From: Leuctra nigra
Taxonomy: Eukaryota; Arthropoda; Insecta; Plecoptera; Leuctridae
Length of the DNA stretch: 64,000 nucleotides
Assembly: GCA_934045905.1 (NCBI GenBank)
Contig: OW203769.1
Location: forward strand, 26,505,705-26,569,704
Direction of reading: 5' to 3'
In this document: positions 22,133 to 32,539 of the stretch, one piece after another
How positions within the stretch are numbered: the first letter of the stretch is position 1
Layout of the letters: the number at the start of each line of letters is the position of its first letter
Position numbers and translations under genes: made by a program
Notes under the pieces: generated by a model
What the model was told of the DNA's origin: nothing
The model's input: the letters and a program-made list of their open reading frames with translations, nothing else
Databases searched by the model: none

Positions 22133-22560
22133 CCCCCCCCCCCCCCCCCCCCCGCCCTGGGCCCACGCGACTGCGGGGGAGGGATGGGAGGTTGGAGGTG
22201 TACTCACCGTCTGCCGTGTTCCTCGTGGAGAGATCCTCTTCCTTGTGGCGGACCGGGGGCGGGGAGACGGGGGAACCGACTCCCCCCCCCCCCCCCGCCC
22301 TGGGCCCACGCGACTGCGGGGGAGGGATGGGAGGTTGGAGGTGTACTCACCGTCTGCCGTGTTCCTCGTGGAGAGATCCTCTTCCTTGTGGCGGACCGGG
22401 GGCGGGGAGCCGGGGGAACCGACTCCCCCCCCCGCCCTGGGCCCACGCGACTGCGGGGGAGGGATGGGAGGGTGGAGGTGTACTCACCGTCTGCCGTGTT
22501 CCTCGTGGAGAGATCCTCTTCCTTGTGGCGGACCGGGGGCGGCGAGCCGGGGGAGCCGAC
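22133..22560 (-). repeat. vg: three-copy tandem array of a vg 5' splice site and exon end
   Basis: The end of the vestigial exon, its donor and about 60 bp of intron are present three times with units of 137-143 bp. The exon/donor boundary CAGACG/GTGAGT occurs at 22488/22487, 22351/22350 and 22208/22207. Each unit also holds CCCATCCCTCCCCCGCAG, a pyrimidine-rich acceptor-like site. Two complete pseudo-exons (22351-22450 and 22208-22313) are therefore bounded by splice signals on both sides. The copies are separated by C runs of 9, 15 and 21 on the plus strand, which set the frame: the three exon ends are read in three different phases. Confidence 0.9.
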
Positions 22561-22674
22561 GCCGCCGCCCCCCGAGCTCACCGAGCCTGTACTGCTGTGG
22601 TGTGAGGAATGGTGTTGGTGGTAGGAGTCCAGAGACGTGGATGGTTGAGGCTCCAGAGACCGCTGGACGTTGAA
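22488..22674 (-). CDS. vg: vestigial exon, Ser/His-rich N-terminal region with HKEEDL
   Basis: The acceptor is TTTCTCTGTTCACAG and the donor GACG/GTGAGT. The 187-bp exon starts in phase 0 and ends with one base over, which pairs with the two bases that open the TONDU exon. It encodes FNVQRSLEPQPSTSLDSYHQ, then HHSSHHSSTGSVSSGGGGVG, SPGSPPPVRHKEEDLSTRNT and AD. A KEEDL motif is also found upstream of TONDU in Drosophila Vg, and the Ser/Gly/His-rich composition fits. It is not the first exon, since there is no initiator and an acceptor precedes it. The expected first exon was not recognised between here and 64000. The last 70 bp are repeated twice more downstream in the donor array. Confidence 0.88.
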
Positions 22675-22734
22675 CTGTGAACAGAGAAATCAGTTCTGTT
22701 ATCAATATCATATGGAGCTCAGGGAGATAAGACA

Positions 22735-24515
22735 ATTTTAGATAGATGTAAATAAAAATAGTTGGGCCCTGTTATACCAACAAATGATTATCTGAGGGTT
22801 AAAATTTTTATAACAACCGGTATTTCAACGGTTGTCATAATTTTGTTTCATTTAAAATAAGTTTAATTGTAAAATCAAGCCTTTGTAGATAGAACTAACT
22901 CGACAATTTATCTAGGGGTATAACAAATCTTAACCTATACCTATATAGTAAATAAATATGTGTTTTTGCTTTTAATAGCACAGTCAAAGCAAGTATTGTA
23001 TGAATCACCAGTATTGCTATAAGAATATAATTTACTTTCAGAAAGTCGAGCGCAATTAATATGGAATTTAGTATAACAATGCCCAGGCGATTAACTTTTT
23101 TGTGTGAATTGGTTTTTACCTAATTTTAAACTATAAACTTATTTTTTAACTTTTTATCATCACTAAACCAATTTTAATAGCAAAATAATGAACAGCATTG
23201 GAAAGATAGAGTAGTAGTTTATATATATAAAAAATATGATTTACAAGATTGTGTCGTGGATGTTTTTGGAATCATTTTTCGGAACCTTGCTACCATTTAC
23301 AAGATTAATCTAAAATGTAGAAAATATGGGAAAACATTTTACTAAAACTGGAGAATATATTATGTATACATATTTTTTTAACTTTTTTATCACTTATAAA
23401 AAATAATACGGCAAAATTGGAAGCTGGAGGAATTGTCAATGAACAGCCTAAAAACAAGTAATCCAAATTGCACAAATTATGGGATAAATACTTTACCAAA
23501 ACTGGAGAATAACATTGAAATATACATATTCACATGAAAGGAAAACGACTCGAGTGCTTAGAGCTCAGCAGGATACAGAATCTTGAGCCGCTTCTTCGCC
23601 GGCTAATAGCACGTTTGTTTTAATGATTGACCAAGACAAGTCGGCAGATGCAATCAACCGAGACACGGACACCGTCTCCCAGAACTCCGACCAACTGTCA
23701 ACCCAAACTGACTCCCAGCTTGCTCTGACGTCACAATATTAATGACTACCTGTCGAAATAATAAATCACTCGGAAAGTTTCAAATTCGACCGCGCTATGA
23801 TCTTTATCTCTCATTGGTTATACTTAATATGTATGTTTGGTTTGATGGGTTTTAGAATATGGTTTAAATAATTATTGATTAATTTTAACTAATTTTGTGT
23901 TTTGAAAGTATTAAAACATTTATAGCTTTGTTTGTTGTTAACAGGCTGATTTAATTGTGCTTTACCACTTCGCAGTAAAAAATTAGGTGTTTGATTTTAT
24001 TTCCAGACATGTGTGAAAACCGAAAATATGTTTGAAAGAAAGACAGTAATTCAAAATTTTTGAGAAACGTTGTATTTTAAGATTTTTTTATTGCACACAA
24101 TTAAACACAATACAATAAATGCACAAATCTACTAACTATCCCACGTAGCCAAAAGGCTAGTCTGTGGGAGACAAAATAATTTAAATAATATTGCTGTGTG
24201 CAAATGTCTTAAAGTTTGTGCATAAAAATTACACACTTCTACTTTTCAGTTATATTTCAAAAACGTCTTGTTTATAAAATGTTTGAAAAAAAAACATACT
24301 TATTTCATCTTTTCTAACATATTTCATTTCAAACACTAATTTTATCAAACATTTATAACTGAAATTATAACTAAAATGTGTTCGAAGAGTCTTTACACAT
24401 AATGAAACTGTAAATCTCTAAAAAAAAAAAAAAAACTACAAGTAGGTACCAAACGTTCGTTTAATGCATTTAATAATATTTCTTTGTATGACAGTTATCG
24501 AACTAAACTAGTAGT
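22735..24515. other. intronic DNA, no gene seen
   Basis: Mostly AT-rich. A GC-raised patch at 23540-23730 has no open frame with splice sites and no second copy in the window; it could be an enhancer or repeat relic, but nothing in the sequence decides this. Confidence 0.4.
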
Positions 24516-24519
24516 GTAA

Positions 24520-24703
24520 AGGCCGATGCACAATTGACGCAGACGGACGACGCGGACGGACGACGGAGACGGATACGATGTTTAGGTATGACATATTCAC
24601 TCTGGCTGTTCACAATCGGACGCGGACGGACGACGACTTTAACATTGTATCCGTCTCCGTCGTCCGTCCGCGTCGTCCATCCGCGTCAATTGTGCATCGG
24701 CCT
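24520..24703. mobile_element. foldback MITE with TAA duplication (PIF/Harbinger-like)
   Basis: The left end AGGCCGATGCACAATTGACG and right end CGTCAATTGTGCATCGGCCT are perfect inverted repeats. They extend inwards through GACGGACGACGGAGACGGAT-type sequence. The element is flanked by TAA on both sides (24517-24519 and 24704-24706), a 3-bp duplication of the kind PIF/Harbinger elements make. The 184 bp have no coding capacity. Confidence 0.75.
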
Positions 24704-25328
24704 TAACATCGTACATATTGACGTATAGGAGCGTGATCGTCCATCTGCCTGTTTCAGCTCGATGGGCCGTGGACTTCGGTGGACTTCGCTTTGCCGAAAT
24801 GGCAAACTAATTTAACTTCTACATCTCCTAGTAGGTATATAAAATTGTGTCAATTAATCCGTTGTAGAAATGTGATTACAAAAGTTTATTAAGTTTTAAG
24901 GATTAATTATATTTTCAATTTTTTGAGTAAATTAAGACAAATTTACAAAATATGTTTGAATAGAGACTATTATGCGAATGTGATAAATATAGTCAAAAGC
25001 GTAGGAGTCTGAATATGTCAGAGGATATCTCAGAGATTCTCGATGACACTCCAATAACATCGATAAAGTAATCAGATTTCTAAAGGAAACTAATCTCTAT
25101 GACGAAATTTAGGACCAAAATTTGATATTAAAAGTTTACATTAAAATATAAAATATAAAATATGGAACTGAATTTTTTTTTTTAAATAAATTAAAAAAAT
25201 TGCGCTAATAACAAAGTCGAAAAGCGCAAAAAAAAGTGAATAGAGACAAATGCTAGGTGATTATAAAAACGATTGAATTGACAAAAACGTTTGAATCAAC
25301 GTACGTACTAAAATATTTTGTCCTCAAA

Positions 25329-25545
25329 TGCACATTATCTGGTCAGAACTTGTACAACATGCACTATGTGATCAGAATGTGTCCATCAGACATCATCACA
25401 AGATTGTCAGGTAAAAGGTTATTCTCGATGTGCACATTATCTGGTCAGAACTTGTAAAACATGCACTATGTGATCAGAATGTGTCCATCAGACATCATCA
25501 CAAGATTGTCAGGTAAAAGATTATTCTCGATGTGCACATTATTAA
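25329..25545. repeat. 102-bp tandem duplication
   Basis: TGCACATTATCTGGTCAGAA occurs at 25329 and 25431, and TGCACATTAT again at 25533. The intervening 102 bp (through CAGACATCATCACAAGATTG and TCAGGTAAAAG) are almost identical. There are two full copies plus the start of a third, suggesting a recent duplication. Confidence 0.85.
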
Positions 25546-25969
25546 TTGTCAAGAAAGTGACCATCATGATGTACAACTCACGCATGGAAGAGAAATATGT
25601 TGATCATCACTGATGATGTACTTCTGATGTACTTCTGTACATCATATTCTACCAAGTTTTTGTACATCATGATGTGCAACCAAAGGAGTAAAAATGTTCT
25701 ATGATGATGTAAATCTTTTAAGATTTTAGTCTATGTAGTCACGTCAGGGGATCGAAAGATAGTGAAAAGTTAAAAAGTTAGTGGGTCAAGGACATAAAAT
25801 TATATTCAAACAAAGAAATAATTCTGGATTGGTATACCTAGGAAATTCGGATGTCAAATATTCTTACATTTGATACCCTAATTATAAAAGCAGCAGAGCA
25901 GCACCATCTTGGCGCTACATATTTTTTACAATTTACACAGTACAATTTGCTCGAAAATGGCGGAGTCCG

Positions 25970-26414
25970 CCCCACCGACGGCTGCAACCTTATCGCGGTG
26001 GTGGGGTTTGTGTTGGCCAACGATCCATTGCAGCTACGCCGGCGAGCATATGCTCATGTGTAAGGGCTACCCATGCCAGATAGGTCAGTGGTGAGGTCCA
26101 GACAAAGAGCAGCCAGGGTTGGCCTAACCAAGTCCTCTCTTGAATTTGCGGTCTCTATCGGGCCAGCCTTCCCCCTCGAGATGGTGATCCCCCTGAAATC
26201 GGGTTCCGCCGGCCCGAATCCTCACACCCCCCGGTCCGTCCCCATTCCGGCCTGGCCTTCCCACCAGTGCTGGACTCCCCCGGATCGGGCCCGTTAGGTC
26301 AACCCCCTCCCAATGTCCTCCACTTAATTCAACAAAGTTTAAATTAAAATAATTAATGTGCGCAATGTAACCTCGTCGTTGACGCGCCGTTAAACCCTAT
26401 TAATCTATCTATCT
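25970..26414 (+). mobile_element. SINE-like retroposon, copy 2, with 13-bp target duplication
   Basis: ATGGCGGAGTCCG occurs immediately before (25957-25969) and immediately after (26415-26427) the element, a 13-bp target-site duplication. The element starts CCCCACCGACGGCTGCAACC and ends GACGCGCCGTTAAACCC plus a TAATCTATCTATCT tail. Length is about 445 bp and no protein is encoded. Copy 1 at 12344 shares both ends but has an AATAAT tail. The target site lies inside a different repeat related to 21900-22100. Confidence 0.85.
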
Positions 26415-26439
26415 ATGGCGGAGTCCGACATATCGATGG

Positions 26440-26570
26440 TTGCAGGGAAATTTTCAGTTGCGGCTTTAGAATTTAGTGCATTTTATCGCGATTTAAACAC
26501 AATTTATGGACGATTTGATCAAAAATTCTTCAAATTACTACTAACTCGATTATCGATATTTTTTGTTTTA
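26440..26570. repeat. dispersed repeat, partner at 21.9-22.1 kb
   Basis: TAGAATTTAGTGCATTTTAT, CGCGATTTAAACACA and CGATTTGATCA match the segment at 21960-22040. A run of about 22 C residues follows at 26609-26630. Confidence 0.55.
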
Positions 26571-27642
26571 TGGTATGCATTCAATCCAAATCTTCGGCCT
26601 CCCCTAAGCCCCCCCCCCCCCCCCCCCCCCGTAGGGTCCTCAACATTGAAGTTACTTCAATGGTAATCTTAATATAAGCAACCTTATTTATAGGCAAAAA
26701 TTTTTTATTGAATAACTATTATTATAATAATTGGCATTCTTTATGAGAATTAGTATAATTAGAAATATTATGATAATTACGTCGTTAATATATTATAAAT
26801 TTATAAAATTGTTTTAATTATTAATGGGAAATTTTTAATTCTGACATCATTCGTTTTATATTCATCAGAAATGCCAGAATAATTAAAATACTTTGATATT
26901 AATTAATCATGAAGTTTTCAGTTCCTTCAAGTATCTGTTACTATTGCCTTTGTTATTATTACTCTAATTATCCATATGTTTTTTGTTCCTTAATGTCAAT
27001 CAATAACTTATCCATAGTCGAATTATACATTGTAAAATTTTCCTTTTATTCACATATTTACTTGACACTGTACCACTTATGTTAACAAAAGAGTTAAGTG
27101 GAAGAGAAGCCACTGGCTTAACTTCGCTCTAAAAAAATAAAGATATTTATTATTATTATTATTATATATTTGGCATATTATATCACACAATTAATACATG
27201 CATACAAAATTATTTAAACCAACAGAAAATTTAAAATTTGCCTGGACTTAATGGAATTAATTTCTATTGAAATCTCATGCAGAGGAATTGCTTTATTATA
27301 ATGAAAAAAAAACTCCGGCTTCTTTCAGTTGAGTTGCAATCTGAGAATAAACAGGTATAGGTTCCTTCCTAATTATTAAAAAAATAATATGTCTTATTAC
27401 AAAAAAGGTCAAGACATTATTCAGATCAATTTAAAAGAAAATGAATTAGGATCGGACCAACGGGAGCATGATATACTTTTCAGTGTTGAATTCAGGCACA
27501 CCTGCGGGGGGGGGGGGGGGGGCGAAGCTTCCCAGAGAGTGGTCACTCGCCCCCCCCCCCCTTCCCCCGGGTCATATTTTCTAAATGATGTAGGAACAAA
27601 TAATAATAGTAATACCGTCTTAATTTTTGAGATGTGTATAAA

Positions 27643-28580
27643 CAGGCGCGTAGGAACTTCATTTTGAGTGGGGGGGGTCAAAATTATGGGGATCAATGAA
27701 TGTGAGGAAAAGTAGTCGTCGTTACAATGGGGTCTGGGAAGCCCGCAACCCAAATTGCCCCGCAGGGCCTTTTTTGAATTTTTGATACAAAAGAATCGAA
27801 TTTGAAGCTATTTTTGTATATTTTTCAAAGAAATTTACAATGTGTGAAATGCAATATTCTGTGGAAACTTTAAGAAATGTAATATAATTTGTAGCTATTT
27901 GTTTTTAATACCCATTATTGGCCCCGCAGGGAATTTTTTGGGTTATTGATACAAAATAATCGAGCTTAAAGCTATTTTAGCATACTTTTCAAAGAAATTT
28001 AAAATGTATGAAATGCAATATTCTGTGGAAACTTTATACAAATGTAATATAACTGTAACTATTTGTTTTTATAGAATCCCCATTGGCCCCGCAGGGAATT
28101 TTTTGAGTTTTTGATGCAAAAGAATCGAATTTGAAGCTATTTTGGCATCGTTTTCAAAGAAATTTAAAATTTGTGATATGCAATATTCTTGGGAAACTTT
28201 GACAAAATGCATTTTAATCTGTAAATTTTGTTATTCGATAAAATCCCTAAAGATAATCGATTATGAATAGATTTTGGAATTGCTTTGAAAACGGTGCTTA
28301 TTCGGTATCATAGTTTAACGTGTAATTATTAAATTGTATTCATGAGGATGATCTTGTTGGACAAATGAGTTATGGTCTAATTGGATAATACCTCTGTTCA
28401 ATTAGCTTTGCAAAACTTGGGAAAATTTTGAGAATTCAACCTCATAATGGAGCAAATTTGTGCATTTTTGGATCTCTTTATCAAAATTTGTGTGTATCTG
28501 GGGGTTATATCTGGGGGTGTCAAGATGAAAAGTGGGGGGGTCATTGACCCCCACTCCCCCCCCCCCTTCCTACGCGCCTG
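27643..28580. mobile_element. hAT-like nonautonomous element
   Basis: The terminal inverted repeat is CAGGCGCGTAGGAA on the left and TTCCTACGCGCCTG on the right. It is flanked on both sides by the 8-bp duplication TGTATAAA (27635-27642 and 28581-28588). CAG...CTG ends with an 8-bp duplication are diagnostic of hAT transposons. The 938-bp interior has no transposase, is G/C-run rich near both ends, and contains three tandem copies of a 164-bp sequence. Confidence 0.88.
27757..28245. repeat. three tandem 164-bp units inside the hAT-like element
   Basis: GCCCCGCAGGG begins units at 27757, 27921 and 28086. Each continues with TTTTTGA...ACAAAA(G/T)AATCGA, GAAGCTATTTT, CAAAGAAATTTA and GCAATATTCTGTGGAAACTT. 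Similarity is high but not complete. Confidence 0.85.
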
Positions 28581-28589
28581 TGTATAAAT

Positions 28590-29280
28590 TAACTCTTATA
28601 GTACAATAGAAGAAGATTTGATTGACTTCGTGCAATAACCGCATTTACCAAAGCAATTTATATGTGTACTTATAGAGTGGTAATTCCATTCGATATTGAA
28701 ACAATTAGAGTGCGATTTTTCATTTTAAAACACATGACATTTGATTTGTCAAATGTAACCAAATCGCATCATATGAGTGACCTTGAGGAAAATTTTTCTC
28801 GGGAGCTACGCCCCCGAACTCCGAACCCCAGTGAGTTTTACCCGCACAAGAAAGTCTGAATTCAACACTAACTTGTGTACCTAATTGAATTTTTATTTAT
28901 TATTTATATTTTTATTTACTATTTTTATTTTGGTACTACATTTTGTATGCTTTATTTACAAGATGGCGTAGGTTACTTAAAAGCATATTTTACCTTGGTT
29001 AAAAATTTGATTTTTTAAGATTCTTTTTCTGAACTCTATACATGAACATAGCTTTCATTCGATACCATATTCGATGTATTTACATTCATCATTAATTTAA
29101 TCATCACATTCAATTGCTTTTCACTAATTAACTGACCAATCAAAGACTTTGTTTTGATTTTGGTAGACTTTTGGTTTGGTACGTTATACAGTTTTCTTTT
29201 CTGAATCCAACGATATGAAAGAGGTACACTACTGTTGAAATTAGTGGTGGAGGTCATTTTATTTGGCTATATTATAGTAG
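28590..29280. other. intronic DNA, no gene seen
   Basis: AT-rich with two short open frames (28662-28859 plus, 29036-29257 minus) that resemble no known family and have no splice context. Confidence 0.4.
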
Positions 29281-29281
29281 G

Positions 29282-29629
29282 TATAGTACGCCCAGCGAGC
29301 GTGGAGAAAGTTCAGCAAATGCTGTGTAAAATTCAACAATAGGGCCAGCTTGTAATCCTGAGTGTTTTGACGCGTGCCCGGTTGTAAATATCTCTCAACG
29401 ACTGCAGGTGTTCTGGAAAGGGTTGTTTTGTTGTGGTGCCAAATATCTTTCAATGCAGTCGGCTTTTAAAATTCAATGAAAGTTGTTTAAAATGGCAACA
29501 GTGTAGGTGGAAGGGGTGGCATGTCGTAAAATGAGTTGTATCTTGTCAGAGCTTAACGGTCGAACAAGGGTCGAACAATACTGCTCATCTTATGAAAGGA
29601 GTTTCTCCACGCTCGCTGGGCGAACTATA
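29282..29629. mobile_element. MITE with 27-bp terminal inverted repeats
   Basis: The left end TATAGTACGCCCAGCGAGCG continues TGGAGAAA. The right end reads TTTCTCCACGC and then TCGCTGGGCGAACTATA, one base different from a perfect inverted repeat. The 348-bp interior is noncoding. A TA dinucleotide at the edges would fit a Tc1/mariner-type duplication, but this is not certain. Confidence 0.75.
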
Positions 29630-29758
29630 AGCATTTTGCCCTGTCCTGTCAGTAGTAATTCATTTAGCCCGCGAGTAGTCGCCGGATGATTGCTTTTTAG
29701 ATGTTGGTTATTTCGATCGTATATTTTCAATTTATTCCTTAACACACACATTCTTAGG

Positions 29759-29899
29759 CCCGGTTGTACTGTACTAAGTCCCTGGTTACCGGTATAGAAT
29801 TTATCGCCTGAAACCATGGCAACAGCCAATGAAACACGGCCATCTAGACCGCTAAAGTCCACTTTAGTCATAACTTTATCTTGATATCGTACAACCGGG
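29759..29899. mobile_element. small MITE with CCCGGTTGTAC ends
   Basis: CCCGGTTGTAC at 29759-29769 and GTACAACCGGG at 29889-29899 are perfect inverted ends of a 141-bp element. No clear target duplication was found. Confidence 0.65.
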
Positions 29900-30575
29900 A
29901 TTTAAACAATCGGCAAAACTTATTATGATTAATACCGTAAACGTCATGGATTTATCAAACCATTAATGTTGTTACTTACAAAAATTTATTAGAAGTGTAA
30001 ATTAACAGTAAATAGAGAATATTTTTTGTGGTGTAAGTGTAAAAATAGTGCCGGGAGTGATCATCCATTTAGTTCCTGTTTACATGCACTATACTCACTT
30101 GTGTTTATACAAATGGTGTGTTTCAAGCTGTGCTTAATTTGGGCGTATGCCCGGGTAAGCCCGGCTTAACCACCGTTTTTGAAGGCTAAGCTGGGCTTAT
30201 GCACCTTTTTATACTTATAAATACCTATAGGTATCCATAGCGACTTTTTAAACAATATTTTATCATAATTGTGAAGAAATACTCTTAGGTGACCAAATAT
30301 CAAATCGCCAATTTTTTTTGTCCAAAACCCATAAAAATATACAAAATTCACTGTGGAATTTCAAACATTTCCCGGGCCTGCGGCCCGGACCCACTTATGT
30401 TTGGAGGACCCTTCCAACCCGACAACCCATTGTTTCGTGCTCAAAACTGTTTTTCCGAAATAGGTATAGACGTTGTATAGGTACACTAGATAAAAAAAAT
30501 ATGAGACTTTTTGAGCAAGCGAAGCGAGCGACTCCTTTTGGCTTCATTTGGCATGGACCTCTGTTTTTTTTGTGT

Positions 30576-30613
30576 GACCTGTACAGCGTCCTGTCCAGGA
30601 CGCTGTACAGGTC
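30576..30613. repeat. 38-bp near-perfect palindrome
   Basis: GACCTGTACAGCGTCCTG and its exact complement are separated only by TC. A further GTACAGGTCACACC follows at about 30644, so the word GACCTGTAC occurs three times in 80 bp. Confidence 0.85.
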
Positions 30614-31314
30614 ATGGACCTATATACCACCATGGTACAGGTCACACCATTTCTCCGATCGAGCTAATATTTTGCACACAATATGTATAGACCAAAACTG
30701 CGGTTTTCTGGCACTACCTAAATTTTTTTTTAAATGCCATGATTGGTTAATTTTTTTTTAAATATCTTCTAATTGGTTGAAGCGAACGATTTAAAAATTT
30801 GCTGGATCATTAATACTAACTAACATGCTCTAAATTTTTCAAAGATTCACTCAAATCCTCACATTGGTTAAAATTTTTTTAAATCTTCCGATTGGTCGAA
30901 AATCAAAATGATCGGATTCAGTTTAAATTTTGCATGGCAACCAGGGCTAACATTAAATAATATTTTACATATTCTCCACCTAAACGTTCAAAAATTTACA
31001 AACAAGATCAGCCAAATTCTTGAAGATCTAGTGGAGCGGTCGCTCCACCCAGCCAAGTCGTACTGTACACTCACAGTCACTCAACATACCGTAAATGCCT
31101 AATAAACCGAGGAGCAGACCAAACACTTTTACTGTAAGCAACAACATGGCATTTTCGGTCTACTGGATCATAAAATTGGAAAATCTCACATTGTTGTGAA
31201 ATATCTTAATTTCGAGCTATGGCCCACCCCACCACATATACCAAATTTGGGAACAATAGGTTATGCCATTTGCGAGCTAGAGGGCCGTGAAAACAGTGGA
31301 ATTACATCACTTTC

Positions 31315-31343
31315 ATCTTCTTCTTCTTCTTCTTCTTCTTCTT
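31315..31343. repeat. (TTC)n microsatellite
   Basis: About nine TTC units. Just downstream, GCCTCATGCTCAAAAGAA (about 31350) recurs inverted at about 31486, giving a roughly 20-bp stem with a 115-bp loop. The open frame that covers this has no recognisable domain. Confidence 0.7.
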
Positions 31344-31564
31344 TAGCAGCCTCATGCTCAAAAGAATTTCCAGATTTATCGACGCAAGTGACCAGAGTCT
31401 ACTGGATTCCGTCCATAAGATTATTAGCTCACGGTCTTGTGGCGTTGAGGACTGATACCCGCAAATATCTACTTGCGGACGCATCTTCTTTTGAGCATGA
31501 GGCTGTAGATGATGATGATGATTCAGATATCAGGAAACACCGCTATCACCGCCACAGCCTAAAC

Positions 31565-31975
31565 GGCTGAACCGATCGATCTGAAATTTTTACCACATGT
31601 GCACTTTTGGCGTCTGAGATGCCTTTTTATAAAACCAAAAGGAAGCCGCCATTTTGAAACCGGAAATGACATCATATCTCGAAACCGGCTGAACCGATCG
31701 GAACGAAACTAGCGTCAAACTATTCGGACGGTCATATATATGAAAATACAAAAATCTAAACAGAAATGTACTATTACTGAAACCGGAAATGACGTCATAA
31801 AAATGAAAATCAGACTTTAATCACCTCTTACTACAATAACTACTTATTCACAAGGTTTATAATGATACAAAACATTTATATAAACAAATTCTACGTGGAG
31901 TGTTTTCAGCCGCCATTTTGATAACCGGAAGTGATGCCATATCTCGAAAACGGCTGGACCGATTGGAACAAATCT
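31565..31975. repeat. repeat debris with ACCGGAA..GACxTCAT motifs
   Basis: GCCGCCATTTTGA followed by ACCGGAA(A/G)TGA, ATATCTCGAAA and CGGCTG(A/G)ACCGAT occurs at 31647 and again 262 bp later at 31909, with partial versions at 31565 and 31780. The motif cluster looks like transposon debris, of unknown family. Confidence 0.5.
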
Positions 31976-32137
31976 TTCGCTTTTCTTCATGGAATATCAC
32001 TTTAAGCATATTTTGGTACCAAACGCAACTTTTCTTAGTAACCAAATTGGAACTGGTTTATTTTTTTAAAGGAATTAGTCATTGTTGTTTCAATATGTGT
32101 TACAAATTGTTTAAATAAACTAAAAAAATTGTGATAT

Positions 32138-32533
32138 CCCCATAAAAAACACTCCGTGTAAAAATACCAGCCAAGTCTCTTTAACTATAAAAAAATAGAA
32201 GAAATCTAAAAATTCAGCACTGAAAAGTAGTGATATCAAAAAATTGGCCAAGTCAAACTTAATTTGAAAAACCAAAATATACTTGGCGCATCGTTTTTAA
32301 GGGCATTATATAGGTATATTTTATATATTTAGGTACATATGATTTTTGGCATATACTTCTATACTAGATTAATACCCGATGCGCCAAGTATATTTTGGTT
32401 TTTCAAATTAAGTTTGACTTGGCCAATTTTTTGATATCACTACTTTTTAGTGCTGAATTTTTAGATTTCTTCTATTTTTTTTTATAGTTAAAGAGACTTG
32501 GCTGGTATTTTTACACGGAGTGTTTTTTATGGG
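32138..32533. mobile_element. large foldback MITE with 156-bp arms
   Basis: The arms 32138-32293 and 32377-32533 are almost perfect inverted repeats, with an 83-bp AT-rich loop. The ends are CCCATAAAAAACACTCCGTG and its complement, and inner words such as GATGCGCCAAGTATATTTTG are conserved in both arms. There is no coding capacity. If transcribed within the vg pre-mRNA it would form a long hairpin. Confidence 0.88.
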
Positions 32534-32539
32534 TCTATA

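Noticed and set aside
22094..22673. Plus-strand open frames of 137-176 codons rich in Pro
   Set aside because: Antisense and frame-shifted readings of the vg donor array and its C runs.
31196..31570. 124-codon open frame
   Set aside because: Its length depends on the (TTC)n microsatellite (a Ser run) and a GAT run; no domain or splice context.
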